From Chloroflexota bacterium (GTDB lineage: Bacteria > Chloroflexota > Anaerolineae > Anaerolineales > Villigracilaceae), in contig QMIW01000002.1 in the NCBI GenBank assembly GCA_024434165.1, positions 1 to 64,000 of the forward strand: DNA of 64,000 bases. Direction: 5' to 3'. The position numbers were made by a program, and so were the translations under genes. The notes beneath the pieces were generated by a model. That model did no database searches. It saw nothing but the letters and a program-made list of their open reading frames with translations, and had not been told where the DNA came from. Below, piece after piece: positions 1-6,531 of this stretch; positions within the stretch are counted from its first letter, which is position 1, and each line of letters begins with the position of its first letter.

Positions 1-136
1 CCAATAGATTTTCTAGGTTCCCCGCCCAAAGCCCTCACCCTGCCCTCTCCCATCGGGAGAGGGGGAAGTCATCCCAGAAGATATAACCTTGTTTGGGGTA
101 AGGGAAGCCTCTTGAAACCAAGGCAGCAACTCGGTT
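1..136 (-). repeat. MITE-like repeat, copy A (cut by window edge)
   Basis: This stretch is nearly identical to the reverse complement of 32207..32342. Shared blocks include the part reading CCCGCCCAAAGCCCTCACC and the part around ATATAACCTTGTTTGGGGT. Its inner end (about 120-134) corresponds to the inverted-repeat end of the complete copy. The other end lies outside the window. A small hairpin (CCCTCTCCC ATC GGGAGAGGG) sits at about 43-65. No open reading frame in it looks real, so it is probably a non-autonomous mobile or extragenic repeat. Confidence 0.75.
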
Positions 137-203
137 TTTTTACCTCGCTCAAGGCAGCGTCCTCGGCGGCGGGAGCATTTATACAAGAGGTCTACCTTTA
201 CTC

Positions 204-845
204 CTATTTGACGGTAGAGAGTTTTTGTTTATTTCCGGTTTTGAACGTCTTTCGATGGACGGGGGAATGTCCGAGTTGTTCGATCTTCTTCCGATGCAGC
301 AGCGTGCCGTATCCCTTGTGGCAGGCGAATTTGTATTCGGGGTAATCCTCGCCCAGTTTCAGCATCCATTCATCGCGCGCGGTTTTGGCGAGGATGGAGG
401 CGCTGGCGATGCTCAGGGAACGCTGGTCGCCTTTGACGATGGCGGCTTGGGGTATATCCAGTTCGGGGAGTTCGAGGCGGAAATCGGTCAGCAAAAATTC
501 GGGGAGGAGGGGCAGGGCTTCCAGCGCGCGGCTCGCGGCAAGACGGGTGGCTGATACGATGCCAAGCGAGTCTATTTCCTGGGCGAGGGCGAAGCCGATG
601 CCCCAGGCAAGGGAGGTCTCCTTGATGAGCGGCGCAAGCCGGGTCCGCTCGCGGGGAGTCATCTGCTTGGAGTCGCGCACCCCGCTCAAAGTCCGAAGAA
701 GATGCGGGTGGTCGCGGGGCAGAATCACCGCGCCCACACAGACCGGTCCGGCGAGCGCGCCGCGTCCGGCTTCGTCCAGTCCGGCTATGTATTTGCAGGC
801 GCTCCAGAGGTCTGATTCGTAGGAGAGGTCAGGGCTGGAGGTCAT
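204..845 (-). CDS. rnhB: Ribonuclease HII
   Basis: 213 aa, the usual length for RNase HII, which removes RNA from RNA-DNA hybrids and ribonucleotides misincorporated in DNA. The N-terminal signature GLDEAGRGALAGP carries the Asp-Glu metal pair. A second acidic motif (LLTDFRLELP) and the conserved block SIASASILAKTARD follow, and the C-terminal part has HKGYGT as in the family. The start at 845 overlaps the end of the glycosyltransferase gene by 17 bases, which suggests translational coupling in one minus-strand unit. The region after the stop is only the repeat at the window edge. Confidence 0.95.
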   Translation of the reverse strand: MTSSPDLSYESDLWSACKYIAGLDEAGRGALAGPVCVGAVILPRDHPHLLRTLSGVRDSKQMTPRERTRLAPLIKETSLAWGIGFALAQEIDSLGIVSATRLAASRALEALPLLPEFLLTDFRLELPELDIPQAAIVKGDQRSLSIASASILAKTARDEWMLKLGEDYPEYKFACHKGYGTLLHRKKIEQLGHSPVHRKTFKTGNKQKLSTVK

Positions 846-1560
846 ACCTTCCGCGCAGGGCGTTGAGGTGAATGCGGAAGATGTCGCCGATCATGCGCAG
901 GGCGTCGCGCACCGCGCTGACTTTGCTGTCTGCATCGAAGTACCATTGGATCGGCACCTCCCGGATGCGCAGTTTTTTGCGGCGGGCGAGGTACAGGATT
1001 TCGATGTCGAACGACCAGCCCATGAGGGTTTGCTGGCGAAAGAGCGCTTCGCCCACCCCGGCGCGAAAGCATTTGAAGCCGCATTGGGTGTCGTTCAAGC
1101 CGGGCAGAATCGAAAGGCGGATGGCGAGGTTGATGGCGCGCCCGCCCAGGTGACGATAGGAAGGTTCGTTGTAGCGGATGGCGCCCGGCGCTTCGCGCGA
1201 GCCGATGGCGATATCGAAGTCGTTGAGAGCGGGGGGGAGAAATTTGGGAAGTTCTTCGATGGGCATCGAGAGGTCGGCATCGCATAGAAAGCGATATTCG
1301 CCGCGCGCCGAGAGCATTCCACGCCGGACGGCGTTGCCCTTGCCGCGCCGTTCCTCGCGCAATACAGTCAGGTGCGGATGACGCCCCGCGAATTCCTGCG
1401 CGATCTCGAACGTGCGGTCTGAACTGCCGTTTTCGACCACGATGATTTCGTACGTGAAGTTTTGCGTTTCGAGGAACCGGATGACCCGCTCCAGGCTGCG
1501 CGGCAGGCGGCTCTCTTCGTTATGAGCCGGGATGATGATGGATAGGAATGGTGTGTTCAA
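829..1560 (-). CDS. Family 2 glycosyltransferase, dolichyl-phosphate sugar synthase type
   Basis: 243 aa with a GT-A fold start (LSIIIPAHNEESRLPRSL), a second nucleotide-sugar strand (VVENGSSDRT) and a DAD motif within CDADLSMPIEEL that would bind the metal and nucleotide-sugar. The C-terminal part (NDTQCGFKCF, then FDIEILYLA and EVPIQWYFD) is typical of polyprenyl-phosphate glucose or mannose synthases. It probably loads a sugar from a nucleotide donor onto a lipid-phosphate carrier at the cytoplasmic face. No C-terminal membrane helices are present. The exact sugar and lipid cannot be told. It lies 10 bases after the preceding membrane-protein gene and overlaps rnhB. Confidence 0.85.
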   Translation of the reverse strand: MNTPFLSIIIPAHNEESRLPRSLERVIRFLETQNFTYEIIVVENGSSDRTFEIAQEFAGRHPHLTVLREERRGKGNAVRRGMLSARGEYRFLCDADLSMPIEELPKFLPPALNDFDIAIGSREAPGAIRYNEPSYRHLGGRAINLAIRLSILPGLNDTQCGFKCFRAGVGEALFRQQTLMGWSFDIEILYLARRKKLRIREVPIQWYFDADSKVSAVRDALRMIGDIFRIHLNALRGRYDLQP

Positions 1561-1570
1561 ACGGCTTGTT

Positions 1571-2485
1571 TTATTGATTGAAGAGGAATAGGATGACTAC
1601 GCCCGCGGCGAGGACACAACATTCGACCAGCGCCATGCCAACCAGCAGGAAGACCTGGGCGTTGGTCAACCTTCCCCGCTTTTTTGCCGGCGAAACTGCG
1701 TTGGGACGGGGGCGGGCCGGGCTGGTCTCGCGGGTTGCCGACGGAGTGGCGCCCTCTTCTTCCTTGAATTCAAACCCAAATTCGGAGGGGTTGAATTCAC
1801 CGGCGGTTTCGGAGGCGTTGAAGATCGCCTGCGCGCGTGAGACCGATTGGTCTGCCTGGATGGGCACCTCGGCTTCCAGTTCCTCCGGCGTTTTCGGCGT
1901 TACGATGCGGTCGCCGAGCGCGTAGATTGTGTCGGTCCGCAGTTTGGGGGGCATCTGCATGACCGCGTTCGCAAACTGCTTGATGGCGTCGCTGCGCACC
2001 ACGCGCACGATGGGGCGCAGGGATTCGATCTGCGCTCCCGGGTCGCTGGCGATCAGCACAGACTCCACCGGCACGGGCAGTTGGATGCGCTGCCGTTCGA
2101 GGTATTTCTGGAAGGCGCGCGTCAGTTTGGAGATCAGGTCAATCAGATTGCGCCGCGCAGGCACGGGGACGCCGTTGTTGATGAGGGTGTTCCACTCCGT
2201 GCCTTTCGCTTCGAAATGACCCTTGACCGGCGACACCAAAATGACGGAGATCGAACCCGAGGCAATCAGCACCAGCGGAATTACGATCTCGCTGTTGGGC
2301 AGGGTAAAGTTGCGAATCAGCACATACCCCTTGTCCAGGTGGCGGTCCAGCTGCGGGATGACTTTCTTCTGGGCTTCCAGTTCGGGATACCAGTTCATCC
2401 CGTATTTCAGCGTGCCTTGAATGCGGGCAATGATGTTGATATTGCCGTTCGCGTCCTGGAAAGGGGTTTTGTCTATGATTCTCAT
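1571..2485 (-). CDS. Uncharacterised protein with NERD-like N-terminus and one C-terminal membrane helix
   Basis: 304 aa. Residues 30-110 read like a nuclease-related (NERD) domain: a leading acidic and hydrophobic helix, GYVLIRNFTLP, then strands ending SPVKGHFEAKG. I cannot see a full catalytic set, so nuclease activity is doubtful. Residues 200-275 are low-complexity and Pro/Ser/Arg-rich. The last 30 residues form one hydrophobic helix (VFLLVGMALVECCVLAAGVV), giving a tail-anchored layout with the domain in the cytoplasm. It starts 6 bases after the stop of the 100-aa gene, so the two are probably co-transcribed. Function unknown. Confidence 0.6.
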   Translation of the reverse strand: MRIIDKTPFQDANGNINIIARIQGTLKYGMNWYPELEAQKKVIPQLDRHLDKGYVLIRNFTLPNSEIVIPLVLIASGSISVILVSPVKGHFEAKGTEWNTLINNGVPVPARRNLIDLISKLTRAFQKYLERQRIQLPVPVESVLIASDPGAQIESLRPIVRVVRSDAIKQFANAVMQMPPKLRTDTIYALGDRIVTPKTPEELEAEVPIQADQSVSRAQAIFNASETAGEFNPSEFGFEFKEEEGATPSATRETSPARPRPNAVSPAKKRGRLTNAQVFLLVGMALVECCVLAAGVVILFLFNQ

Positions 2486-2491
2486 GAGGTT

Positions 2492-2794
2492 TTAGAAGAG
2501 GGGCGCGTCCTCGATCAGGTCGCGGTCGGCATCTTCGCGCGTGGCGATGACCTCGCGCCCGTTCGACGCGACCAGCAGGACGGGTTTTGAAACGTCGAAC
2601 GTACCTGCCAGCAGGTCCTTCCGCGAGCCGGTGACGATGGTTTTGCCTTTTTGCAGGCGCTCCAGCAGGGATTTGCGGTCCCACAACTGGCTGTCTGAGA
2701 AAGTTGCACCCCGCCGCTCGAAAACGCGAACGAATGAAATTTGTCCGTTTTTATAGCGGACTGCTTCGATAACGCCGTCGAATTTTTTTGCCAT
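2492..2794 (-). CDS. Small hypothetical protein, first gene of the unit
   Basis: 100 aa, start ATG at 2794. It is soluble, charged and has no signal peptide. It looks like a small beta-barrel start (FDGVIEAVRYKNGQISFVRVF) followed by an alpha/beta segment (KTIVTGSRKDLLAGTF, then VLLVASNGREVI). I do not recognise a family. It precedes the NERD-like membrane protein by 6 bases and probably works with it. About 150 bases without a gene lie upstream, and the promoter would be there. Confidence 0.6.
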   Translation of the reverse strand: MAKKFDGVIEAVRYKNGQISFVRVFERRGATFSDSQLWDRKSLLERLQKGKTIVTGSRKDLLAGTFDVSKPVLLVASNGREVIATREDADRDLIEDAPLF

Positions 2795-2941
2795 GTTTCT
2801 TCCTCTGGGGATATTTTAACACAACCGTTAAACGAAAAGACACGAGTCACGAAAATGCAACTCCGTGCCTTTGCCGTGTTTTTGAATTGGACAGACTGTC
2901 GGGGCGGGGAATTTTGCCCTATATCTTCACGTCGTTGGACG

Positions 2942-3193
2942 CTAATCGGGTGGAGCGTATCCAATATCCAAAAGATATCGTCCAATACCGCGCGCCTTGA
3001 TTTTCCGTTCGTGAAGCATTGCATCTGAGCGGTTTTCGAATGATTCGACGTGAATCAATTCCCATGGCGCACCCGCACGCGTGGATTTCGACTTTCCCGC
3101 GTTATGTTCTTGCAGGCGTCTCTCTACATCTTCCGTTGACCCTGCATAGTATCGCTGCAGGCGATGGCTGCGGAGAATATATACGTAAATCAA
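2942..3193 (-). CDS. GIY-YIG domain endonuclease-like protein
   Basis: 83 aa when started at the TTG at 3193. The single domain shows YVYILRS followed by YYAGSTEDVERRLQEHN, the GIY-YIG core with its catalytic Arg, then FENRSDAMLHERKIK carrying the Glu. Small stand-alone GIY-YIG proteins of about 80-100 aa are common in bacteria and mostly uncharacterised. The frame stays open upstream through both tRNA-like sequences, but those residues are not protein-like. The chosen TTG lies one base beyond the 3' end of tRNA-Pro, so the mRNA would have to be released from, or start inside, the tRNA transcript. No ribosome binding site is visible. Confidence 0.7.
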   Translation of the reverse strand: MIYVYILRSHRLQRYYAGSTEDVERRLQEHNAGKSKSTRAGAPWELIHVESFENRSDAMLHERKIKARGIGRYLLDIGYAPPD

Positions 3194-3194
3194 G

Positions 3195-3269
3195 TCGGGG
3201 CGATAGGATTCGAACCTACGACCTCTTGCTCCCAAAGCAAGCGCGCTAACCGGACTGCGCCACGCCCCG
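3195..3269 (-). tRNA. tRNA-Pro (anticodon UGG)
   Basis: Read on the minus strand this folds as a complete cloverleaf. The acceptor stem is CGGGGCG/CGCCCCG with discriminator A, the D stem GCGC/GCGC, and the anticodon stem CTTGC/GCAAG around loop TTTGGGA (anticodon TGG). The T arm is GTAGG TTCGAAT CCTAT. CCA is not encoded. The GIY-YIG gene follows immediately downstream. Confidence 0.93.
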
Positions 3270-3316
3270 ATATATCTTGAAAGATCACATTCACTGGTGC
3301 ACGACGCAATCGTCAA

Positions 3317-3390
3317 TGCACCCTGATGGATTCGAACCGGGGACCTTGGCGCCACAGCGCCACGCGCCAACCGGGTTGCGCTACGCCCCG
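3317..3390 (-). pseudogene. Degenerate tRNA-like sequence upstream of tRNA-Pro
   Basis: The 5' half (CGGGGCG, then GCGC-AACCCGGTTG-GCGC) closely matches the neighbouring tRNA-Pro acceptor and D arms, and GGTTCGAATCC marks a T loop. The 3' acceptor side (AGGGTGC) does not pair with CGGGGCG. The T stem has only two pairs and the anticodon stem TGGCG/CGCCA leaves a six-base loop. It therefore looks like a decayed or recombined tRNA copy rather than a working gene. Confidence 0.5.
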
Positions 3391-3409
3391 TTGCGATAAG
3401 CGTGCCGAG

Positions 3410-3415
3410 TATAAT
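3410..3415 (+). promoter_or_regulatory. -10 box (TATAAT) of esterase gene
   Basis: A perfect TATAAT ends 7 bases before the ATG at 3423, which puts the predicted transcript start at or just before the start codon. No convincing -35 box is seen. Confidence 0.45.
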
Positions 3416-3422
3416 GCGGAGG

Positions 3423-4319
3423 ATGAACCCCCGTCAAGCAGTTCTCATCACAGCCCTGTTCGCGCTTCTTTTCGGACTTTCAGCCTGTTCCGACCCACAA
3501 GAAATTATCCCCACTCCAAGCGTGACCGTCCCCCCGCCCAGCCCGACGGTCACATTGACTCCCAGTCCAATTCCCCTCACTGTCACACCCACCCCGCTGA
3601 CCTGCCTCACCCAGCCCGGCAGGGTCGAGCAGGGAGCGGTCTCCACCACCGAACCGCCGCAGGATTTTCTCATTTACCTTCCGCCCTGTTACTCCGAACT
3701 GACTGACCAGCGGTATCCCGTCCTCTACCTGCTTCACGGACAGACCTACACCCAGGATCAGTGGGTGAGACTGGGCGCGCCGCAAATTGCCGACCGGATG
3801 ATTCTTTCGGGTGAAAACCAACCCTTCATCATCGTCTTTCCCGATGACCGCCACTGGAACCTGAACGCCGGCGCCGGGTTCGGCGACCGCCTCGTCAATG
3901 CCCTCGTCCCGTTCGTGGATGCGAATTACCGCACCATTGCAGACCGCGACCACCGCGCCCTGGGCGGTCTCTCGCGCGGCGGCGGCTGGGCGGTACAGCT
4001 TGGCTTTCAGCGCGTGGATTTGTTCGGCTCGCTGGGGCTGCACTCGCCGGGCATCTTCAAGGAGGACGCTCCTTCCATCGAGCGCTTGATTCGCGGAATC
4101 CCGGAAGAGTCCCGCCCGCGCTTGTGGCTGGATGTGGGAGATAACGATCGGGAGCAGGAAAGTGTCATTCAATTTGAAGAGATGCTCGCGCGCATCGGGT
4201 ATATCCACGAGTTTCACTTGTTTTCCGGCGACCACTCCGAGGCATATTGGGCGGCGCACGTCGGCGATTATTTACGCTGGTACGCCGAAGCATGGCATCA
4301 GGAGCCGGGGGAGCAGTAA
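3423..4319 (+). CDS. Secreted lipoprotein esterase (enterochelin esterase/esterase D-like)
   Basis: 298 aa from ATG 3423; upstream in-frame GTG 3402 and ATG 3414 are less likely because they overlap the -10 box. The N-terminal lipoprotein signal ends LLFGLSAC, and a Pro/Thr-rich spacer of about 35 residues follows. The alpha/beta-hydrolase domain shows YPVLYLLHGQ (oxyanion strand) and the nucleophile elbow GGLSRGGG (Ser in G-x-S-x-G). An Asp (LWLDVGDND) and a His (FSGDHSEAYW) complete the triad. It is probably anchored outside the cell and cleaves an ester; the substrate is unknown. A serine hydrolase of this fold could also be an acyltransferase. Confidence 0.8.
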   Translation: MNPRQAVLITALFALLFGLSACSDPQEIIPTPSVTVPPPSPTVTLTPSPIPLTVTPTPLTCLTQPGRVEQGAVSTTEPPQDFLIYLPPCYSELTDQRYPVLYLLHGQTYTQDQWVRLGAPQIADRMILSGENQPFIIVFPDDRHWNLNAGAGFGDRLVNALVPFVDANYRTIADRDHRALGGLSRGGGWAVQLGFQRVDLFGSLGLHSPGIFKEDAPSIERLIRGIPEESRPRLWLDVGDNDREQESVIQFEEMLARIGYIHEFHLFSGDHSEAYWAAHVGDYLRWYAEAWHQEPGEQ

Positions 4320-4321
4320 GA

Positions 4322-4327
4322 TATAAT
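4322..4327 (+). promoter_or_regulatory. -10 box upstream of galE
   Basis: TATAAT lies 26 bases before the galE ATG, and a ribosome binding site (CAGGAGC) sits between them. No clear -35 hexamer is present. The box falls immediately after the esterase stop codon. Confidence 0.5.
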
Positions 4328-4353
4328 TTCCAAAAATCATTCCAGGAGCAGAA

Positions 4354-5331
4354 ATGAACATTTTCGTCACGGGCGGAGCGGGCTACATCGGCTCCGCCAC
4401 TGCAGCAGCGCTTATCCAGGCGGGACACACCGTCACCGTTTACGACTCCCTCGCCACCGGGCATCGCGCCGCGGTCCCGGCAGAGGCGGAATTCATCCAC
4501 GCCTCGCTGGACGACACGCACGCCCTCGCCGAGGCATTGACCTCCAAAAAGTATGATGCGATCATGCACTTTGCCGCTTTCATCGAAGCGGGCGAAAGCA
4601 TGAAGGACCCCGGCAGGTTCTTTCGCAATAACTTCGGCAACTCCCTGCAATTGATGGAAACCGCCGTCCGCGCGGGCGTGCGGAAATTTGTCTTTTCTTC
4701 CACGGCGGCGGTGTACCAATCCAGCGACGAGCCGCTGACCGAAGATTCCCCGCTCGGACCGACCAATGTATACGGTCACACAAAACTAATGACCGAGCAG
4801 GCGCTGGAATGGTACCGCGGCATCTTTGGCTTGCGTTACGCGGCGCTGCGTTACTTCAATGCCTGCGGCGCACTGCCCGGACGCGGCGAAGCTCACCAGC
4901 CCGAGTCGCATTTGATCCCGCGCGTGCTGCAGATTGCGCTCGGTCAGGCGGAAGCCGCCACGATCTACGGCACAGATTACCCCACGCCGGATGGAACCTG
5001 CATTCGCGATTACATTCACATTTCTGACCTGGTTTCGGCGCACATCCTTGCCCTCGATGCGCTCGACAAACGCGACAGGATGATTTACAACGTGGGCAGC
5101 GGCAACGGTTTTTCGGTAAGGGAAGTGATCGAAGCGGCGCGCAAGGTGACCGGTCATGCCATCCCTGCGATTGAATCTCCCCGCCGCCCCGGCGACCCGG
5201 CGCGTCTGGTCGCTTCACCGAAGCGCATCATCAACGAACTCGGCTGGCAGCCCAACCACACCAACTTACAGGATATTCTTTCCAGCGCGTGGGAGTGGCA
5301 TAGATCGCACCCGAACGGGTACGAGAAATGA
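4354..5331 (+). CDS. galE: UDP-glucose 4-epimerase
   Basis: 325 aa, typical length. An extended short-chain dehydrogenase: NAD-binding GGAGYIG at residues 7-13, the catalytic region with SSTAAVY near 115-121 and Y140-x3-K144 (YGHTK). C-terminal family motifs are RYFNACGA, DGTCIRDYIHISDL and YNVGSGNGFSVREV. It interconverts UDP-glucose and UDP-galactose in the cytoplasm, feeding the Leloir pathway and surface glycans. It sits alone between its own -10 box and a terminator. Confidence 0.93.
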   Translation: MNIFVTGGAGYIGSATAAALIQAGHTVTVYDSLATGHRAAVPAEAEFIHASLDDTHALAEALTSKKYDAIMHFAAFIEAGESMKDPGRFFRNNFGNSLQLMETAVRAGVRKFVFSSTAAVYQSSDEPLTEDSPLGPTNVYGHTKLMTEQALEWYRGIFGLRYAALRYFNACGALPGRGEAHQPESHLIPRVLQIALGQAEAATIYGTDYPTPDGTCIRDYIHISDLVSAHILALDALDKRDRMIYNVGSGNGFSVREVIEAARKVTGHAIPAIESPRRPGDPARLVASPKRIINELGWQPNHTNLQDILSSAWEWHRSHPNGYEK

Positions 5332-5336
5332 GCAAA

Positions 5337-5371
5337 CCGGACGGTCAATATGAAGTGATCGTCCGGCTTTT
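5337..5371. terminator. Terminator between galE and the converging small gene
   Basis: Stem CCGGACG ... CGTCCGG with a 16-base loop, then CTTTTAT on the plus strand. It lies 5 bases after the galE stop, and its T-run overlaps the stop codon of the minus-strand gene. Confidence 0.6.
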
Positions 5372-5621
5372 ATAACCCGAGCCTTGCTTCGAGAGCATCA
5401 ATGACGCTTTTGGCTTCCGCCAGACCGGCATTGGTCAATTCCCGATAAACTTTGACGGCTTCGATCTTGTTGCCGCGTTTGAGAAATTCGATGATGCGGG
5501 GATCGGGGGCGTTGGGATTATCGCTGTATTCAATTCCCAGTCTTTTATAAAGAAAATCCAGACGGTCTTCCAACTCCGCCACGCGGGCACGCAGGTGAAT
5601 CAGGTCCTGTTCGGTGGACAT
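5370..5621 (-). CDS. Coiled coil plus ribosomal L7/L12 C-terminal-like domain protein
   Basis: 83 aa. Residues 4-30 form a short coiled coil (DLIHLRARVAELEDRLDFL). Residues 40-80 (PRIIEFLKRGNKIEAVKVYR, then AGLAEAKSVIDALEARLG) resemble the C-terminal domain of ribosomal protein L7/L12, with its Lys-Val and Glu-Ala-Lys pattern. Stand-alone copies of this domain are found in many bacteria and their role is unknown. It stands alone, with a repeat-filled gap upstream. Confidence 0.65.
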   Translation of the reverse strand: MSTEQDLIHLRARVAELEDRLDFLYKRLGIEYSDNPNAPDPRIIEFLKRGNKIEAVKVYRELTNAGLAEAKSVIDALEARLGL

Positions 5622-5651
5622 GGGTTCTTCTCCTTCAATGGATTAAATCTT

Positions 5652-5820
5652 AGAAAGTGTTTTGAAATTCGTTTATAACCACAGATGAACACAGATAAAT
5701 TGGATTTAAAGCCCTTGAACTGGCATTTCCGTCAAAAATCAACGTTCATCCGCGTTTACACTTGCACCGAACGCAAGTGTGCGGTGTCTGTGGTGAATTT
5801 TGATTTATAAAACACTCTCT
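5652..5820. repeat. Long imperfect inverted repeat filling an intergenic gap
   Basis: The outer arms AGAAAGTGTTTT ... AAAACACTCTCT and ATAACCACAG ... CTGTGGT face each other. The interior has a small hairpin (ACTTGC ACCGAAC GCAAGT). No gene is visible in the gap. It belongs to the many dispersed palindromic repeats of this window. Confidence 0.55.
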
Positions 5821-6449
5821 TACTGCCCGCAGGTGAAACGGTTTAACGCTTCATCGAAAAGCGGACGGGCGCTTTCCACGCTCGGTGTGTAAACCTTCCA
5901 CGCAAAGACGCGGTCTCCGCACGTCCATGCGCCCACGCCCCCGGCGGGAAGCACGGCCGCAGCGGTGGTGGAGATGTCGTCGTACATCACGTTCATGCCG
6001 CGCACGAGAAACACTTCGGTATTGCCGGCGGGAGTATCGAGCGTGTCGTCGAGGAGGGTATCCATGAGGAAGCGCGGGTCGCTGGTGTTGGGCGCGATCT
6101 GCCATATCACCTGAATGAAGAGATTGTTGTTGAACGCCGCCAGCATCCCCTGGCTGTACGTGCTGGTGGCGGCGGGATTCTTCTGCGCGCTGATGTCGAA
6201 GAAGACCACGTCCACGGGGTGACCGATGCAGAATTGATACTCGCAGAACAAACCGGCAAGGCTGAAGGGGGTGGGCGTTGGGTAGGGGGTGGCAGGCGGT
6301 ACCGGCGTGGGGGTTGGAAGCGCTGCGAGGGTTGCGGCAACCGCCTGTTGAATGATCGTGTTCGGATTGGGTGTGACCGTTTTCGGGGCGCACCCCGCCG
6401 CAAGAAACAGGAGCAGGCTCAGGGTCGTCAGAAGCGTTTGTCTTTTCAT
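5820..6449 (-). CDS. Lipoprotein of unknown function
   Basis: 209 aa from ATG 6449. The open frame continues upstream to 6821, but those residues are an out-of-frame shadow of nirK and cross a terminator palindrome. The lipobox LLLFLAAGC is followed by a helical stretch and a Pro/Thr spacer (PTPTPVPPATPYPTPTPF). The mature part of about 140 residues has Cys pairs (FCEYQFC, and Cys in WTCGD and FTCGQ) that may form disulfides outside the cell. I do not recognise the family. It follows nirK but is separated from it by a perfect palindrome that should stop transcription. Confidence 0.65.
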   Translation of the reverse strand: MKRQTLLTTLSLLLFLAAGCAPKTVTPNPNTIIQQAVAATLAALPTPTPVPPATPYPTPTPFSLAGLFCEYQFCIGHPVDVVFFDISAQKNPAATSTYSQGMLAAFNNNLFIQVIWQIAPNTSDPRFLMDTLLDDTLDTPAGNTEVFLVRGMNVMYDDISTTAAAVLPAGGVGAWTCGDRVFAWKVYTPSVESARPLFDEALNRFTCGQ

Positions 6450-6477
6450 CCGGGAGATTATAAAAGGAATAATCGAA

Positions 6478-6515
6478 AAAGACCTGACAGGTTTTCGAAA
6501 ACCTGTCAGGTCTTT
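6478..6515. terminator. Perfect 38-base palindrome, probable terminator
   Basis: AAAGACCTGACAGGTTTTC joined directly to its exact reverse complement. The stem is 19 base pairs with no spacer and ends in TTT on both strands. It separates nirK from the lipoprotein gene and could act in both directions. Its perfection also fits a recently spread extragenic palindrome. Confidence 0.65.
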
Positions 6516-6531
6516 ACTTGCTATGGTTACT

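Noticed and set aside
1847-2590. 247-residue plus-strand frame
   Set aside because: It lies entirely opposite the NERD-like gene, is rich in His, Arg and Gln as expected from a complement shadow, and has no ribosome binding site.
3317-3390. A second working tRNA gene
   Set aside because: Acceptor and T stems do not pair and the anticodon loop has six bases; kept only as a degenerate copy.
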